This document shows positions 41,597-50,273 of a stretch of DNA of 64,000 nt, piece by piece. A model generated the notes under the pieces. It was given only the letters and a program-made list of their open reading frames with translations, did no database searches and was not told where the DNA came from. The position numbers and the translations under genes are program-made. Every line of letters starts with the position of its first letter. The stretch's first letter is position 1. The stretch lies in the NCBI RefSeq assembly GCF_004145845.1, contig NZ_SELP01000001.1:620001-684000 (forward strand), in the 5' to 3' direction. The DNA comes from Loktanella sp. IMCC34160 (lineage in GTDB: Bacteria; Pseudomonadota; Alphaproteobacteria; Rhodobacterales; Rhodobacteraceae).

Positions 41597-42867
41597 CCGG
41601 GCTTATTATCCTTCTGGTATATGTGGCGATCTTCGTCGGGTCGTTCTTCCTGATCCGCGCATTGGTGCGCCGCACCACCAACGATTTCACCTCGCTCAAA
41701 ACCGTGACCTTCGGCGACGAAAGCGCGGTCACGTCGAACCGCTCGGCCTCGATCATCTCGGTCCTGACGATCTTTCTGATCTGGGGCGCGTTTACCGGGT
41801 CCAACTGGATCCCCAGCTTCCTCCATGCGCCCGGCCCCTTCGTCGGCGACACCAGTTTCACCTATACTCTCGAGGCGGCGGATGGGTCGCGCGATGACGC
41901 GACCGTGCATGTGCGGGTTGTTGGTTTCGGCGAAGAGACCGCCAATTTCGAGGTCGATCCGGGTGACGGTTTCGCCAAGGATGACGCGGTGTCGATGAAC
42001 GCCTCGCGGTCCACGACGATTCTGTTTGACCGCAACGACGAGATCAAGCGCAGCGATGATGCCCGCGTGGTTGCGATCAACGGCGAGGCCATCGGGCCGG
42101 ATACCGATCTGACGCTGGACGTTGGCCGCTTTGCCCTGACCGACAAGGGCGCGATCAGCTTTGCCCCGCCGTCGGGCCTTCAGATGGAGCCGATCTGGCT
42201 GCCGCCGCCCGAGGCTGTGGTGTCGCGTGTGATCGAGATTTCCAATGACGGGTATCGCGACAGCACCCTGTGGCGGCACCTTGGCTATTCCCTGTTCCGG
42301 GTCGTGGCGGGGTTCTTCTTCGGGGCGCTTCTGGGCATCCCACTGGGCTATGCCATGGGCCTGTCCAACTGGTTCCGCGGCTGGTTCGAACCGATTGTCG
42401 AATTCATGCGCCCGGTGCCGCCCCTGGCCCTGATCCCGCTGGTCATCATCTGGTTCGGGATCGGAGAGACGGGCAAGATCATCTTGTTGTTCCTTGCCTC
42501 GCTCTGGATCATGGCCATTGCGGCGCGGGCCGGGGTGTCCGGGGTGAATATCACCAAGGTGCACGCGGCCTATTCGCTGGGGGCGTCCAAGTTCCAGATC
42601 ATGCGGCATGTGATCGTGCCCAACTCCCTGCCGGAAATCTTCACTGGTGCCCGCGTGGCGATGGGGGTCTGCTGGGGCACCGTGGTTGCGGCCGAACTGG
42701 TCGCCGCGTCGGAAGGGGCGGGGATGATGATCATGGTCGCGTCCAAGTTCCAGCTGACCGATATAGTGTTGATGGGGATCATCCTGATCGGGGTGATCGG
42801 GTTTGGCATCGACATACTGATGCGCAAGATCGAACGGACGCTGGTGCCGTGGAAGGGCCGCAGCTAG
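41593..42867 (+). CDS. TauC-like ABC permease with an extra extracytoplasmic domain
   Basis: 424 residues, far longer than the usual 250-280 for this family. Residues about 202-424 form a normal BPD-type permease (WLPPPEAV, SLFRVVAGFF, and the EAA loop AAYSLGASKFQIMRHVIVP). Before it lie two membrane helices (about 3-25 and 52-68) and a soluble stretch of about 120 residues (80-198), expected on the periplasmic side, rich in beta strands and acidic, with TSFTYTLEAADGS and DATVHVRVV resembling a bacterial Ig-like fold. The frame is continuous and without signs of frameshift, so this is a true fusion or insertion. It may help dock the binding protein. Confidence 0.85.
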   Translation: MTGLIILLVYVAIFVGSFFLIRALVRRTTNDFTSLKTVTFGDESAVTSNRSASIISVLTIFLIWGAFTGSNWIPSFLHAPGPFVGDTSFTYTLEAADGSRDDATVHVRVVGFGEETANFEVDPGDGFAKDDAVSMNASRSTTILFDRNDEIKRSDDARVVAINGEAIGPDTDLTLDVGRFALTDKGAISFAPPSGLQMEPIWLPPPEAVVSRVIEISNDGYRDSTLWRHLGYSLFRVVAGFFFGALLGIPLGYAMGLSNWFRGWFEPIVEFMRPVPPLALIPLVIIWFGIGETGKIILLFLASLWIMAIAARAGVSGVNITKVHAAYSLGASKFQIMRHVIVPNSLPEIFTGARVAMGVCWGTVVAAELVAASEGAGMMIMVASKFQLTDIVLMGIILIGVIGFGIDILMRKIERTLVPWKGRS

Positions 42868-42892
42868 GCCCTGCCACCCCCTAATACGCGAA

Positions 42893-42929
42893 CCGCCCCG
42901 CCGGACATTCGGCGGGGCGGTTTCGTTTT
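42893..42929 (+). terminator. Terminator after the ABC importer operon
   Basis: CCGCCCCGCC (42893-42902) pairs with GGCGGGGCGG (42911-42920), followed by TTTCGTTTT. It lies between the convergent permease gene and nadE. Confidence 0.85.
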
Positions 42930-42947
42930 GGGGATAGGGCGGCGGGG

Positions 42948-44615
42948 TCAGGCGCCGCTGTTGTCCCGCCAGCGGTTGACGATGGGATAGCGGCGGTCCA
43001 GCCAGAACGCCTTTTTCGACAGGCGGGGACCGGGGGCGGACTGGAACCGCTTGTATTCCGCGATGTAAAGCAGGTGTTCGACTCGTTTCACCACATCCCG
43101 GTCATATCCGGCGGCGACGCAGTCGGCGACGCTGGCATCCTCGTCCACCAGCATTTCAAGTATACCGTCCAGCACCTCGTAGGGCGGCAGGCTGTCCTCG
43201 TCCTTCTGGTCGGGGCGCAGTTCGGCGCTGGGCGGCTTGTCGATGATGTTGGGCGGGATCACCTCGCCCTCCGGCCCCAGCATCCAGTCGCGGTGATTGG
43301 CGTTGCGCCAGCGGCAGCTTTCGAACACCCGCATCTTGTAGAGATCCTTGATCGGGTTGTAGCCGCCCGCCATGTCGCCATAGATCGTGGCATAGCCGAC
43401 CGCGACCTCGGACTTGTTGCCGGTGGTCAGCAGCATTTCCCCAAACTTGTTCGACAGCGCCATCAACAGCAGGCCGCGCAGGCGGGACTGGATGTTTTCC
43501 TCGGTAATGTCGGGGCTGGTGCCTTCGAACAACGGGGCAAGGGTATTGGTGATCGCCTTGCGCCCCTCCGAGATCGGGACAAAATCATATCGGCAGCCCA
43601 GCCGGGTCGCCGCGTCCTTGGCATCGTCCAGCGAGGCCTGAGAGGTGTATTCGGAGGGCAGCATCACGCAGCGCACGTTTTCCGCGCCAAGCGCATCGAC
43701 CGCGATGGTGGCGACGATCGCGCTGTCGATGCCGCCCGACAGGCCCAGCAGGACCTTCTTGAACCCGGTCTTGCGCAGGTAATCGCGCAGGGCCAGCACC
43801 ATCGCGTGGTAATCCTGTTCGACCAGCGGCGGATATGTGGCCTTGGGGCCGTCCTCCGCCTCCCAGCCCCCGTCCTCTGTCTTGTGGAAATCGACGTGGG
43901 CGATCGCCTCGTCAAACACCGGTAATTGCAGGGCGAGCTTGCCGCCGCGGTTTAGGATGAAGCTGCCGCCGTCGAACACCTGATCGTCCTGCCCGCCCAC
44001 CTGGTTGAGGTAGACCAACGGAACATCGTTTTCGACGACCCGCGACACCATCGTATTGATCCGCTTGTCGAACTTGCCCCGGTAATAGGGCGACCCATTG
44101 GGGACCACGATCATCTCAGCCCCGGATTCGACCATTCCCTCGGCCACGTCCACATACCAGGCATCTTCGCAGATCGGGCTGCCGATGCGCAGCGGGCCCA
44201 CGTCATAGGGGCCCGAAATCGGGCCGCGCCGAAACTGGCGGACCTCGTCGAAGACATCGTAGTTGGGCAGGAAATGCTTGTACTGCTTGGCGACGATCCG
44301 CCCGCCCTTGCAGATCAGATAGGCGTTATACAGCCGCCCCTCTTCCATCCACGGCCCGCCGATGGCCAGCATCGGACCGTCCGCGCAGTCGGCCGCCAGC
44401 GCCTCGACCGCGGCCATGGCGTCCTGATGGAAGGCCGGTTTCATCACCAGATCCTGCGTGGAATAACCGGTGATGAACATCTCGGGCAGGGCCACAAGGT
44501 CGGCGCCCGCCGCCTTGCCCTGTTCCCATGCCGCGCGGGCCTTGGCGGCGTTGCCGGACAGGTCGCCGACGGTTGCGTTCAACTGGCCAAGGGTCAGGCG
44601 GAATGTGTCGCTCAT
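42948..44615 (-). CDS. nadE: Glutamine-dependent NAD+ synthetase
   Basis: 555 residues: an N-terminal nitrilase-type glutaminase domain with the catalytic triad Glu45 (ALPEMF), Lys113 (QYKHFLPNYD) and Cys149 (GSPICEDAW), and a C-terminal synthetase domain with the PP-loop SGGIDS at 293-298. It makes the last step of NAD synthesis from deamido-NAD with ammonia taken from glutamine. Start at 44615 (MSDTFRLTLGQLN) is standard. It converges with the ABC importer operon and is divergent from the MORN gene. Confidence 0.95.
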   Translation of the reverse strand: MSDTFRLTLGQLNATVGDLSGNAAKARAAWEQGKAAGADLVALPEMFITGYSTQDLVMKPAFHQDAMAAVEALAADCADGPMLAIGGPWMEEGRLYNAYLICKGGRIVAKQYKHFLPNYDVFDEVRQFRRGPISGPYDVGPLRIGSPICEDAWYVDVAEGMVESGAEMIVVPNGSPYYRGKFDKRINTMVSRVVENDVPLVYLNQVGGQDDQVFDGGSFILNRGGKLALQLPVFDEAIAHVDFHKTEDGGWEAEDGPKATYPPLVEQDYHAMVLALRDYLRKTGFKKVLLGLSGGIDSAIVATIAVDALGAENVRCVMLPSEYTSQASLDDAKDAATRLGCRYDFVPISEGRKAITNTLAPLFEGTSPDITEENIQSRLRGLLLMALSNKFGEMLLTTGNKSEVAVGYATIYGDMAGGYNPIKDLYKMRVFESCRWRNANHRDWMLGPEGEVIPPNIIDKPPSAELRPDQKDEDSLPPYEVLDGILEMLVDEDASVADCVAAGYDRDVVKRVEHLLYIAEYKRFQSAPGPRLSKKAFWLDRRYPIVNRWRDNSGA

Positions 44616-44794
44616 GGCGGGCCTCTTTTGCGGTCTGCCACAGGGTTTAGCAGATCAGGGGGCGGGGGAAAGCCGGATCGCGCCATTGCACGGCCTGTGC
44701 CCGACCCGGCCTCGCGCGGGAATCCCCCCTAAACCGTTGTCGGCGCGGGTTTCCTCCATTAGTCTCCGACGGGCTGACAGTGGGGACCAAACAC

Positions 44795-46273
44795 ATGGCT
44801 TTGAATCGGGCGCATTCGGGCGTTTTCGGACTGACGCTTCTTCTTGCTGCGGGGCTGCCGGGGTTTGCAGCGGCGCAAAACGTGCAGACCAAGCAGTATG
44901 ACGATGGCGGGGTCTATGAAGGGTCGTTCCTGAACGGAAAGCAGCATGGGATCGGCACTTACCGCCTGCCCAACGGCTATGAATACACCGGCGAGTGGTT
45001 CGAAGGCGAGATTCGCGGCAACGGCACCGCGCGATTCCCCAACGGGTCCGTCTACGAGGGCCAGTTCGAGGCCGGGAAACCCCATGGTCAGGGCAAGATC
45101 ACCTTTGCCGATGGCGGCACCTACGAGGGCGAATGGGTCGACGGGAACATGTCCGGGCAGGGCGTGGCCCTTTACGCCAATGGCGTCCGCTACGAAGGCA
45201 CATTCCGCAATGCGATGCACCACGGCAGCGGATCACTGACCAGCCCGACCGGCTATGCCTACACGGGCACATGGGAAAACGGGGTCAAAGAGGGCGCGGG
45301 CACCGTCACCTATGTCGATGGTGCGGTCTATGTGGGCGAGATGTCGCGCGATCAGCGCGAAGGTCAGGGCGAACTGACCATGCCCGACGGGCTGGTCTAC
45401 GCGGGCAACTGGGTCAACGGCCAGATCGAAGGGCAGGGCCGGTTGGTCCAGCCCAATGGCGATATTTACGAAGGCGATCTGGTTGAGGGTCGGCGTCAGG
45501 GGACGGGCACCGTCACCTATGCCAATGGCGATGTCTATCAGGGCGGGTTCCAGGATGACAAACGCCACGGGCAGGGCACGTTCCGGGGCGTGGACGGCTA
45601 TGTCTACGTCGGCAGCTGGGCTGACGGAAAGATCGAAGGGCAGGGGCAGGTCACCTATCCCGACGGATCGGTCTACACCGGCGAATTCGCCGACGACCTT
45701 GCCAACGGGCAGGGCAAAATCACCTATCCGGACGGATCGACCTATGAAGGGTCATGGGAAAACGGCGTCATCAACGGGCGCGGCATTGCGACCTATGCCA
45801 ACGGGCTGGTCTACGAAGGCGAATTCCTGAACGCCAAGAACCACGGTCAGGGCACGATGACCTATGCCGACGGCTACAGCTATGCCGGGGAATGGGCCAA
45901 CGGGCAGCGCAACGGTCAGGGCGTGGCCACCTATGCCGACGGGACCGTCTACGAAGGTCAGTTCCTCGATGGGCAGCGGCACGGCACCGGCAAGATCACC
46001 ATGCCCGGCGGCTTCACCTATGAAGGCCAGTGGCAGAACGGCGAGATTTCGGGCCTGGGGGTGGCGACCTATGCCAACGGCGATATCTATGAAGGCATGT
46101 TCGTTGCGGGCCGCAGGCAGGGCGACGGAACCATGCGCTATGCCAGCGGCGAGGTTGCCAGCGGTGAATGGCAGGAGGGCGCGCTGGTGTCCGGGGCCGA
46201 CGCCCCAGAGGCGACCGATGCCGTCCCGACCCCGGAAGATGCTACTGAAGAGGACACAAGCGGCAACCAGTGA
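44795..46273 (+). CDS. Secreted MORN-repeat protein with 18 full repeats
   Basis: 492 residues. A Sec signal peptide (LTLLLAAGLPGFAAAQ) is followed by 18 complete and one partial MORN repeats of exactly 23 residues, each with the pattern GxxYxGxWxxGxxxGxGxxxxxx, from about residue 38 to 465, then an acidic tail of about 30 residues (EATDAVPTPEDATEEDTSG). MORN arrays form elongated beta-hairpin ribbons used for protein or lipid contacts. Phe and Trp alternate in the repeats, giving a 46-residue higher-order period. The ATG at 44795 is preferred; a GTG at 44780 would add 5 residues. No enzyme domain is fused. Periplasmic or surface location is inferred. Confidence 0.88.
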   Translation: MALNRAHSGVFGLTLLLAAGLPGFAAAQNVQTKQYDDGGVYEGSFLNGKQHGIGTYRLPNGYEYTGEWFEGEIRGNGTARFPNGSVYEGQFEAGKPHGQGKITFADGGTYEGEWVDGNMSGQGVALYANGVRYEGTFRNAMHHGSGSLTSPTGYAYTGTWENGVKEGAGTVTYVDGAVYVGEMSRDQREGQGELTMPDGLVYAGNWVNGQIEGQGRLVQPNGDIYEGDLVEGRRQGTGTVTYANGDVYQGGFQDDKRHGQGTFRGVDGYVYVGSWADGKIEGQGQVTYPDGSVYTGEFADDLANGQGKITYPDGSTYEGSWENGVINGRGIATYANGLVYEGEFLNAKNHGQGTMTYADGYSYAGEWANGQRNGQGVATYADGTVYEGQFLDGQRHGTGKITMPGGFTYEGQWQNGEISGLGVATYANGDIYEGMFVAGRRQGDGTMRYASGEVASGEWQEGALVSGADAPEATDAVPTPEDATEEDTSGNQ

Positions 46274-46334
46274 ACGCGGTCGAACACCTGCACAGCAGAT
46301 TGGACCGAAACGGTCAGATGGCGGCTGTGAGCCC

Positions 46335-46498
46335 ATTGTGTTGAAAAAGTCGGTGTTTGCTCGAGTGCACGAACTTTGCCGAAATTGCCTCCCGAGAAAG
46401 AGTCGCTTCGCAATCACAGTTTGCCAAAAGCCGACCGGAAGGGAGGATGTTCCAAAATCTTGAATCGATTTTCAAGTGGTGGAGTTTTTCAACACAAT
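46335..46498. mobile_element. Small MITE-like element or IS remnant with terminal inverted repeats
   Basis: ATTGTGTTGAAAAAGTC at 46335-46351 matches the reverse complement of GAGTTTTTCAACACAAT at 46482-46498 with one mismatch. The 164 bp between has no coding potential. TGTTGAAAAA-type ends are common at IS element tips. No target-site duplication is obvious. The rest of the 46274-46520 gap shows nothing else. Confidence 0.6.
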
Positions 46499-46520
46499 CG
46501 GCCCAGACGGACCAAACAGC

Positions 46521-47015
46521 TTACCTGATTTTTACGCATGCTCTGGTTCCGTAGCCGTCGGCACCAAAGGCCGTGACAGGTACAGCGATGTCGACATCCT
46601 CGAGCATTGACCAAACCTCTTTGAGCCAGACAATTGACGTGTCCACAATGACATCATTGACCTCGAAGTCTGTATTGAATGGATCAAACAGCGGAACGTT
46701 GGGGGCAAGTTTGCCGTCCTCGAAGCTAACACTAAACAAATACCGATAGCCATCGATAGCCTTGTTTAGGCAGTGTAAATCAGGACCTTCAAGATGAACC
46801 AAGATGTCAAACATACCGTCTGGTTCTTGATTGGGGTGAACACCAATCGCGATACCCATAGCTTTGGGGGGCATGGAGGACTTGATCTTCTGCACTTGGG
46901 CAACTGCATCCGCCGTATGCTGGCGCAGTATATGGAGAAGAGACTCGGAGTAGCTTGCGGCGTTCACGTTGAAGGTCCTTGCTAATGTTTCGCCCAATGA
47001 TGGCAATGGTTTCAC
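46521..47015 (-). CDS. Hypothetical protein, AT-rich orphan
   Basis: 164 residues, no family recognised by me. The sequence is soluble and mixed alpha/beta, with IAIGVHPNQEPDGMFDILVH and VPLFDPFNTDFEVNDVIVDT as notable segments, and no signal peptide. Codon choice is clearly more AT-rich than that of the neighbours (many AAA, AAT, TCT, GTT codons), which with the adjacent inverted-repeat element suggests horizontal transfer. The start at 47015 (MKPLPSLGETLART) is plausible; no clear ribosome site is seen. It could be part of a lost mobile element or a small defence or immunity-type protein, but there is no direct evidence. Confidence 0.6.
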   Translation of the reverse strand: MKPLPSLGETLARTFNVNAASYSESLLHILRQHTADAVAQVQKIKSSMPPKAMGIAIGVHPNQEPDGMFDILVHLEGPDLHCLNKAIDGYRYLFSVSFEDGKLAPNVPLFDPFNTDFEVNDVIVDTSIVWLKEVWSMLEDVDIAVPVTAFGADGYGTRACVKIR

Positions 47016-47230
47016 GACCGATCAACGGCAGCTTCGTCCCGCAAAGCTGCCTCTCCGCCCCTTTGGGTCATCGTGGCCGAACCAAAAATAGCGAGTTTTT
47101 CTTATTAGGTGCCAAACGCTAGACCCTGCTGAAACATTCGCGCACGGGTCATCACGCTTTGGTCAGGGGGCTTTCGGCGGGAGGCGGCTGGGGCCATTGT
47201 AGGGGCATCCATCCAACCACGGACCCTGCC

Positions 47231-47677
47231 ATGCTGACCCGCCGATCCCTGATCCTCTCCGCCGCTTGCCTGCCCTTTACCCGCGCGGTCCGCGCCGCCA
47301 CGCCCGAGGTCTTCGCGACCCATGGTATCGCGATCCACGGCACCGACCCTGTCGCCTATTTCCGGCAATCTGCGCGGGTCGATGGGGATGCCGGTTTCGC
47401 GCTGGTCTGGCGTGGGGCGGAATGGCGGTTTTCCAGCGCCGAGAACCGGTTGGCCTTTGAAATGGACCCTTCCGCCTATGCCCCGCAATACGGCGGCTAT
47501 TGCGCCTATGCGATGGCGCAGGGGGCGATGGCCCCGACCGTGCCAGAGGCCTGGACGGTGCATGAGGGCAAGCTTTACCTCAACTTCTCGACCGGGGTGC
47601 GCGAGCTGTGGCGGCAGGACATTCCGGGCCATGTCGCGGCGGCCGACGATCATTGGCCACGGGTCATCGGCGGGTGA
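47231..47677 (+). CDS. Exported YHS-domain protein
   Basis: 148 residues. The N-terminus MLTRRSLILSAACLPF is a Tat- or Sec-type signal cleaved near AVRAA. The mature part is a YHS-like domain: IAIHGTDPVAYF, then WRGAEWRFSSAENRLAF and YGGYCAYAMAQG, the pattern seen in small periplasmic YHS proteins that may bind metal (the usual Cys is in GGYCAYA). Length and order are normal for the family. The start at 47231 is chosen because it begins the signal peptide; a longer frame is not supported. Function is not established. Confidence 0.82.
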   Translation: MLTRRSLILSAACLPFTRAVRAATPEVFATHGIAIHGTDPVAYFRQSARVDGDAGFALVWRGAEWRFSSAENRLAFEMDPSAYAPQYGGYCAYAMAQGAMAPTVPEAWTVHEGKLYLNFSTGVRELWRQDIPGHVAAADDHWPRVIGG

Positions 47678-47812
47678 TTGCCGATCTTAGGGCTTTGTTC
47701 ACAATTCGCTGAGAAGCTCTTTAAAGACGCCGCTGGCTGCCTATTTCGTGGGGTAGACGCGCGAATTTGGAACATCCGCAGCGTCATTTCACTGTCCCTC
47801 GTTCCAACACTT

Positions 47813-47840
47813 GCGCCCGGTCCCCACCGGGCGCTTTTTT
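47813..47840 (+). terminator. Strong intrinsic terminator in the gap before the CoA-binding protein
   Basis: GCGCCCGGT (47813-47821) pairs with ACCGGGCGC (47826-47834), followed by six T. It lies 136 nt after the YHS stop, with no CDS directly before it, so it may end the YHS transcript or a small RNA from 47690-47812. Confidence 0.85.
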
Positions 47841-47869
47841 CTGGTCCGAAGGCCGTGTAGAGGGCGGAT

Positions 47870-48289
47870 ATGGAAACGCAAGATGACATGATCCGGCGGG
47901 TGCTGGCCGAGGCGCGGGTGATCGCGCTGGTCGGCTATTCGGCCAATGCGGACCGGCCCTCGCATCAGGTGGCCCGGTTCCTGCAGGACCGGGGGCACCG
48001 GGTGATCCCCGTCAATCCGGGGCTGGCCGGGCAGGAGCAATTGGGCGAAGTGGTTCGCGCCGATCTCGCCTCGGTCCCCGAAGAAGTCGACATGGTCGAT
48101 GTGTTCCGCGCCTCCGACGCGGTGCCCGAGATCGTCGAGGCGGCGCTGGGGCGCTGGCCGGAGTTGAAGACCCTCTGGCTGCAACTGGGCATTTCCCATG
48201 CAGAAGCCACCGCCCGCGCACGCGCGGCGGGGGCCACGGTGATCGAAAACCGCTGTCCAAAGATCGAATACGCCCGGCTGGGCCTTTGA
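47870..48289 (+). CDS. CoA-binding domain protein (YccU family)
   Basis: 139 residues with a Rossmann-like CoA-binding fold, as in succinyl-CoA synthetase alpha: VIALVGYSANADRPSHQVA near residue 17, HRVIPVNPGLAGQE, and a conserved RCPKIEYARL ending. This is the YccU family; no catalytic role is known. There is no signal peptide. The stop codon is followed immediately by repeat copy B. It starts 29 nt after a strong terminator, so it likely has its own promoter, though I cannot see clear boxes. Confidence 0.85.
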   Translation: METQDDMIRRVLAEARVIALVGYSANADRPSHQVARFLQDRGHRVIPVNPGLAGQEQLGEVVRADLASVPEEVDMVDVFRASDAVPEIVEAALGRWPELKTLWLQLGISHAEATARARAAGATVIENRCPKIEYARLGL

Positions 48290-48290
48290 C

Positions 48291-48478
48291 GGGGTGGTGG
48301 GTCAAGACCCACCTGACCCGGGGGCGCTGCGCCCCCCATCCTGAAAACTCGTGGCCCCAGAGGATATTTCCAACCCAAAGAAGAATGGACTCTCATTTTG
48401 CCCCAAATACTCCGGGGTGAATGGCCCGAAAGGGCCAGAGGGGCAGAGCCCCTGACGTAAGGTGGGTTTCAACCCACC
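48291..48478. repeat. Structured intergenic repeat, copy B (inverted relative to copy A)
   Basis: 188 bp whose reverse complement follows copy A at 2791-2982 almost base for base at both ends, including GGTGGGTTGAAACCCACC, GGCCCTTTCGGGCC, TTCTTTGGGTT, GGGGGGCGCAGCGCCCCC and GTGGGTCTTGACCCAC. The middle part diverges more. It fills exactly the space between the convergent stops of the CoA-binding gene and hisE. Confidence 0.85.
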
Positions 48479-48483
48479 ATCCT

Positions 48484-48792
48484 CTACGGGCGAGCGGCCT
48501 TTTCGGCGATGCCCGATTGTGCCGTGCGCCGGTCCAGTTCAGCCTCGATATCGGCCAGGGTCACATCACGGGCCGCGCACATGACCAGCAGGTGATAGAG
48601 AGCATCCGCCGCCTCGGCGGTCAGCTTGTCCCGGTCACCCTTCACCGCCTCGATGATCGCCTCGACGGCCTCTTCCCCGAATTTCTCGGCGCATTTCTCC
48701 GGCCCCTTGGACAGAAGCTTCGCTGTCCAGGAGCTGTCCGGGTCCGCGCCCTTTCGGGCCTCGATCGTGGCGGCGAGTGTTTGAAGGGTCAC
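48484..48792 (-). CDS. hisE: Phosphoribosyl-ATP diphosphatase
   Basis: 102 residues of the MazG-like alpha-helical HisE family: second step of histidine synthesis, hydrolysing PR-ATP to PR-AMP. Motifs are [22 protein letters not shown] with the metal-binding EExxE set in [10 protein letters not shown], and ADALYHLLV. The GTG start at 48792 overlaps the hisF stop (GTGA), which decides the start. It is the last gene of the hisA-hisF-hisE unit and its stop borders repeat copy B. Confidence 0.92.
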   Translation of the reverse strand: MTLQTLAATIEARKGADPDSSWTAKLLSKGPEKCAEKFGEEAVEAIIEAVKGDRDKLTAEAADALYHLLVMCAARDVTLADIEAELDRRTAQSGIAEKAARP

Positions 48793-49550
48793 GTCATCCT
48801 CATGGGCAGGCCGGCGGCGGCCATGTGGGCCTTGGCTTCGCCGATGGTGTAGGTGCCAAAGTGGAAGATGGAGGCGGCAAGAACCGCGCTGGCCCCGCCC
48901 TTCGTCACCCCTTCGACAAGGTGGTCCAGCGTGCCGACCCCGCCCGACGCGATCACCGGAATATCCACGGCATCGGATATGGCACGCGTCAGCGGCAGGT
49001 TGAATCCGGCCTTGGTCCCGTCCCGGTCCATCGAGGTAAGCAGGATTTCCCCCGCTCCCTTTTCGGCCGCCGTTCGGGCGAATTCGACCACGTCGATCCC
49101 CGTGGGCTTGCGCCCGCCGTGGGTGAAAATCTCCCACCGGCCCGGCTCTACCGTCTTGGCGTCGATGGCGCAGACGATGCATTGCGACCCGAACCGCAGC
49201 GCGGCCTCGGTCAGAACATCGGGGTTGGCCACGGCAGCGGAATTGAACGACACCTTGTCGGCCCCGGCCAGCAGCAGGGCCCGCACGTCCTCCTGTGTCC
49301 GCACGCCGCCGCCGACGGTCAGCGGGATGAAACAGGCCTCGGCGGTGCGGGTCACCAGATCGAACATCGTGCCCCGGTTTTCATGGGTCGCGTGGATGTC
49401 GAGGAAACACAACTCGTCCGCGCCCGCGGCGTCATAGGCCTTGGCCGCCTCCACCGGGTCGCCCGCGTCGATCAGATCGACGAAATTGACACCTTTGACC
49501 ACGCGCCCATCGGCGACATCAAGGCAGGGAATGATGCGGGTCTTGAGCAT
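48789..49550 (-). CDS. hisF: Imidazole glycerol phosphate synthase cyclase subunit
   Basis: 253 residues, TIM barrel. It forms a complex with HisH and closes the imidazole ring. Catalytic Asp11 is in [16 protein letters not shown] and Asp130 in CAIDAKTVE; the phosphate sites are seen in VASGGVGT-like [10 protein letters not shown] and [11 protein letters not shown]. It starts 3 nt after the hisA stop and overlaps hisE by 4 nt. Length is normal. Confidence 0.95.
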   Translation of the reverse strand: MLKTRIIPCLDVADGRVVKGVNFVDLIDAGDPVEAAKAYDAAGADELCFLDIHATHENRGTMFDLVTRTAEACFIPLTVGGGVRTQEDVRALLLAGADKVSFNSAAVANPDVLTEAALRFGSQCIVCAIDAKTVEPGRWEIFTHGGRKPTGIDVVEFARTAAEKGAGEILLTSMDRDGTKAGFNLPLTRAISDAVDIPVIASGGVGTLDHLVEGVTKGGASAVLAASIFHFGTYTIGEAKAHMAAAGLPMRMT

Positions 49551-49553
49551 GTG

Positions 49554-50273
49554 TCAGCCTTTCAGCGCCGTCAGCGCCTGTGTCAGGTCAATCGCCCCGT
49601 CATACAGCGCCCGGCCCGAGATCGCACCGGAAATCACGCCGGTGTCTTTCAGCCGCAGAAGGTCGTCCAGCGACGACACCCCGCCCGAGGCAATGACCGG
49701 GATGCTGACCGCGCGGGCCAGCGCCTCGGTCGCGTCGATGTTCGGGCCGCTCATCGCGCCATCGCGCAGGATGTCGGTATAGATGATCGCAGCCACGCCC
49801 GCGTCCTCGAACGACCGGGCAAGATCGGTGACCATCACGTCGGTTTCCTCGGCCCAGCCCTTGGTCGCGACCTTACCGTTGCGGGCGTCGATCCCCACGG
49901 CCACATGGCCGGGGAAGGCGCGGGCGGCCTCGCGCACGAGGTCGGGGTTTTCGACGGCCACGGTGCCAAGGATCACCCGCTGCAGCCCCTTGGACAGCCA
50001 GTTTTCGATCGTGCCCATGTCGCGGATGCCGCCGCCCAGCTGGGCAGGCACCTTGCAGTCGCGCAGGATCGCCTCGACCGGGGCGGCGTTGACGGGTTCG
50101 CCTGCGAAGGCGCCGTTCAGGTCCACCAGGTGCAGCCATTCACAGCCCGCTTCGACAAAGGCGCGGGCCTGCGCAGCCGGGTCGTCGTTGAAGACGGTGG
50201 ATTTCTCCATGTCCCCGTGCACCAGCCGCACGGCTTGCCCGTCTTTCAGGTCGATGGCGGGGTAAAGGATCAT
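49554..50273 (-). CDS. hisA: ProFAR isomerase
   Basis: 239 residues, TIM barrel isomerase of histidine synthesis. Catalytic Asp8 lies in [13 protein letters not shown], the second Asp in [15 protein letters not shown], and phosphate sites in [10 protein letters not shown] and [11 protein letters not shown]. The start at 50273 ([13 protein letters not shown]) is universal for the family; a longer frame to 50396 is rejected. It is separated from hisH by the DUF2147 gene (opposite strand) and the PP-loop gene. Confidence 0.95.
   Translation of the reverse strand: MILYPAIDLKDGQAVRLVHGDMEKSTVFNDDPAAQARAFVEAGCEWLHLVDLNGAFAGEPVNAAPVEAILRDCKVPAQLGGGIRDMGTIENWLSKGLQRVILGTVAVENPDLVREAARAFPGHVAVGIDARNGKVATKGWAEETDVMVTDLARSFEDAGVAAIIYTDILRDGAMSGPNIDATEALARAVSIPVIASGGVSSLDDLLRLKDTGVISGAISGRALYDGAIDLTQALTALKG

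Noticed and set aside
44870-46180. Regular 69 bp periodicity that could suggest a CRISPR or tandem DNA repeat
   Set aside because: The period equals 23 codons and the DNA units diverge at third positions; it is a MORN-repeat coding region.
47690-47840. 6S RNA or tmRNA gene
   Set aside because: No tRNA-like end, no tag-coding frame and no long central bulge fold typical of these RNAs could be recognised.
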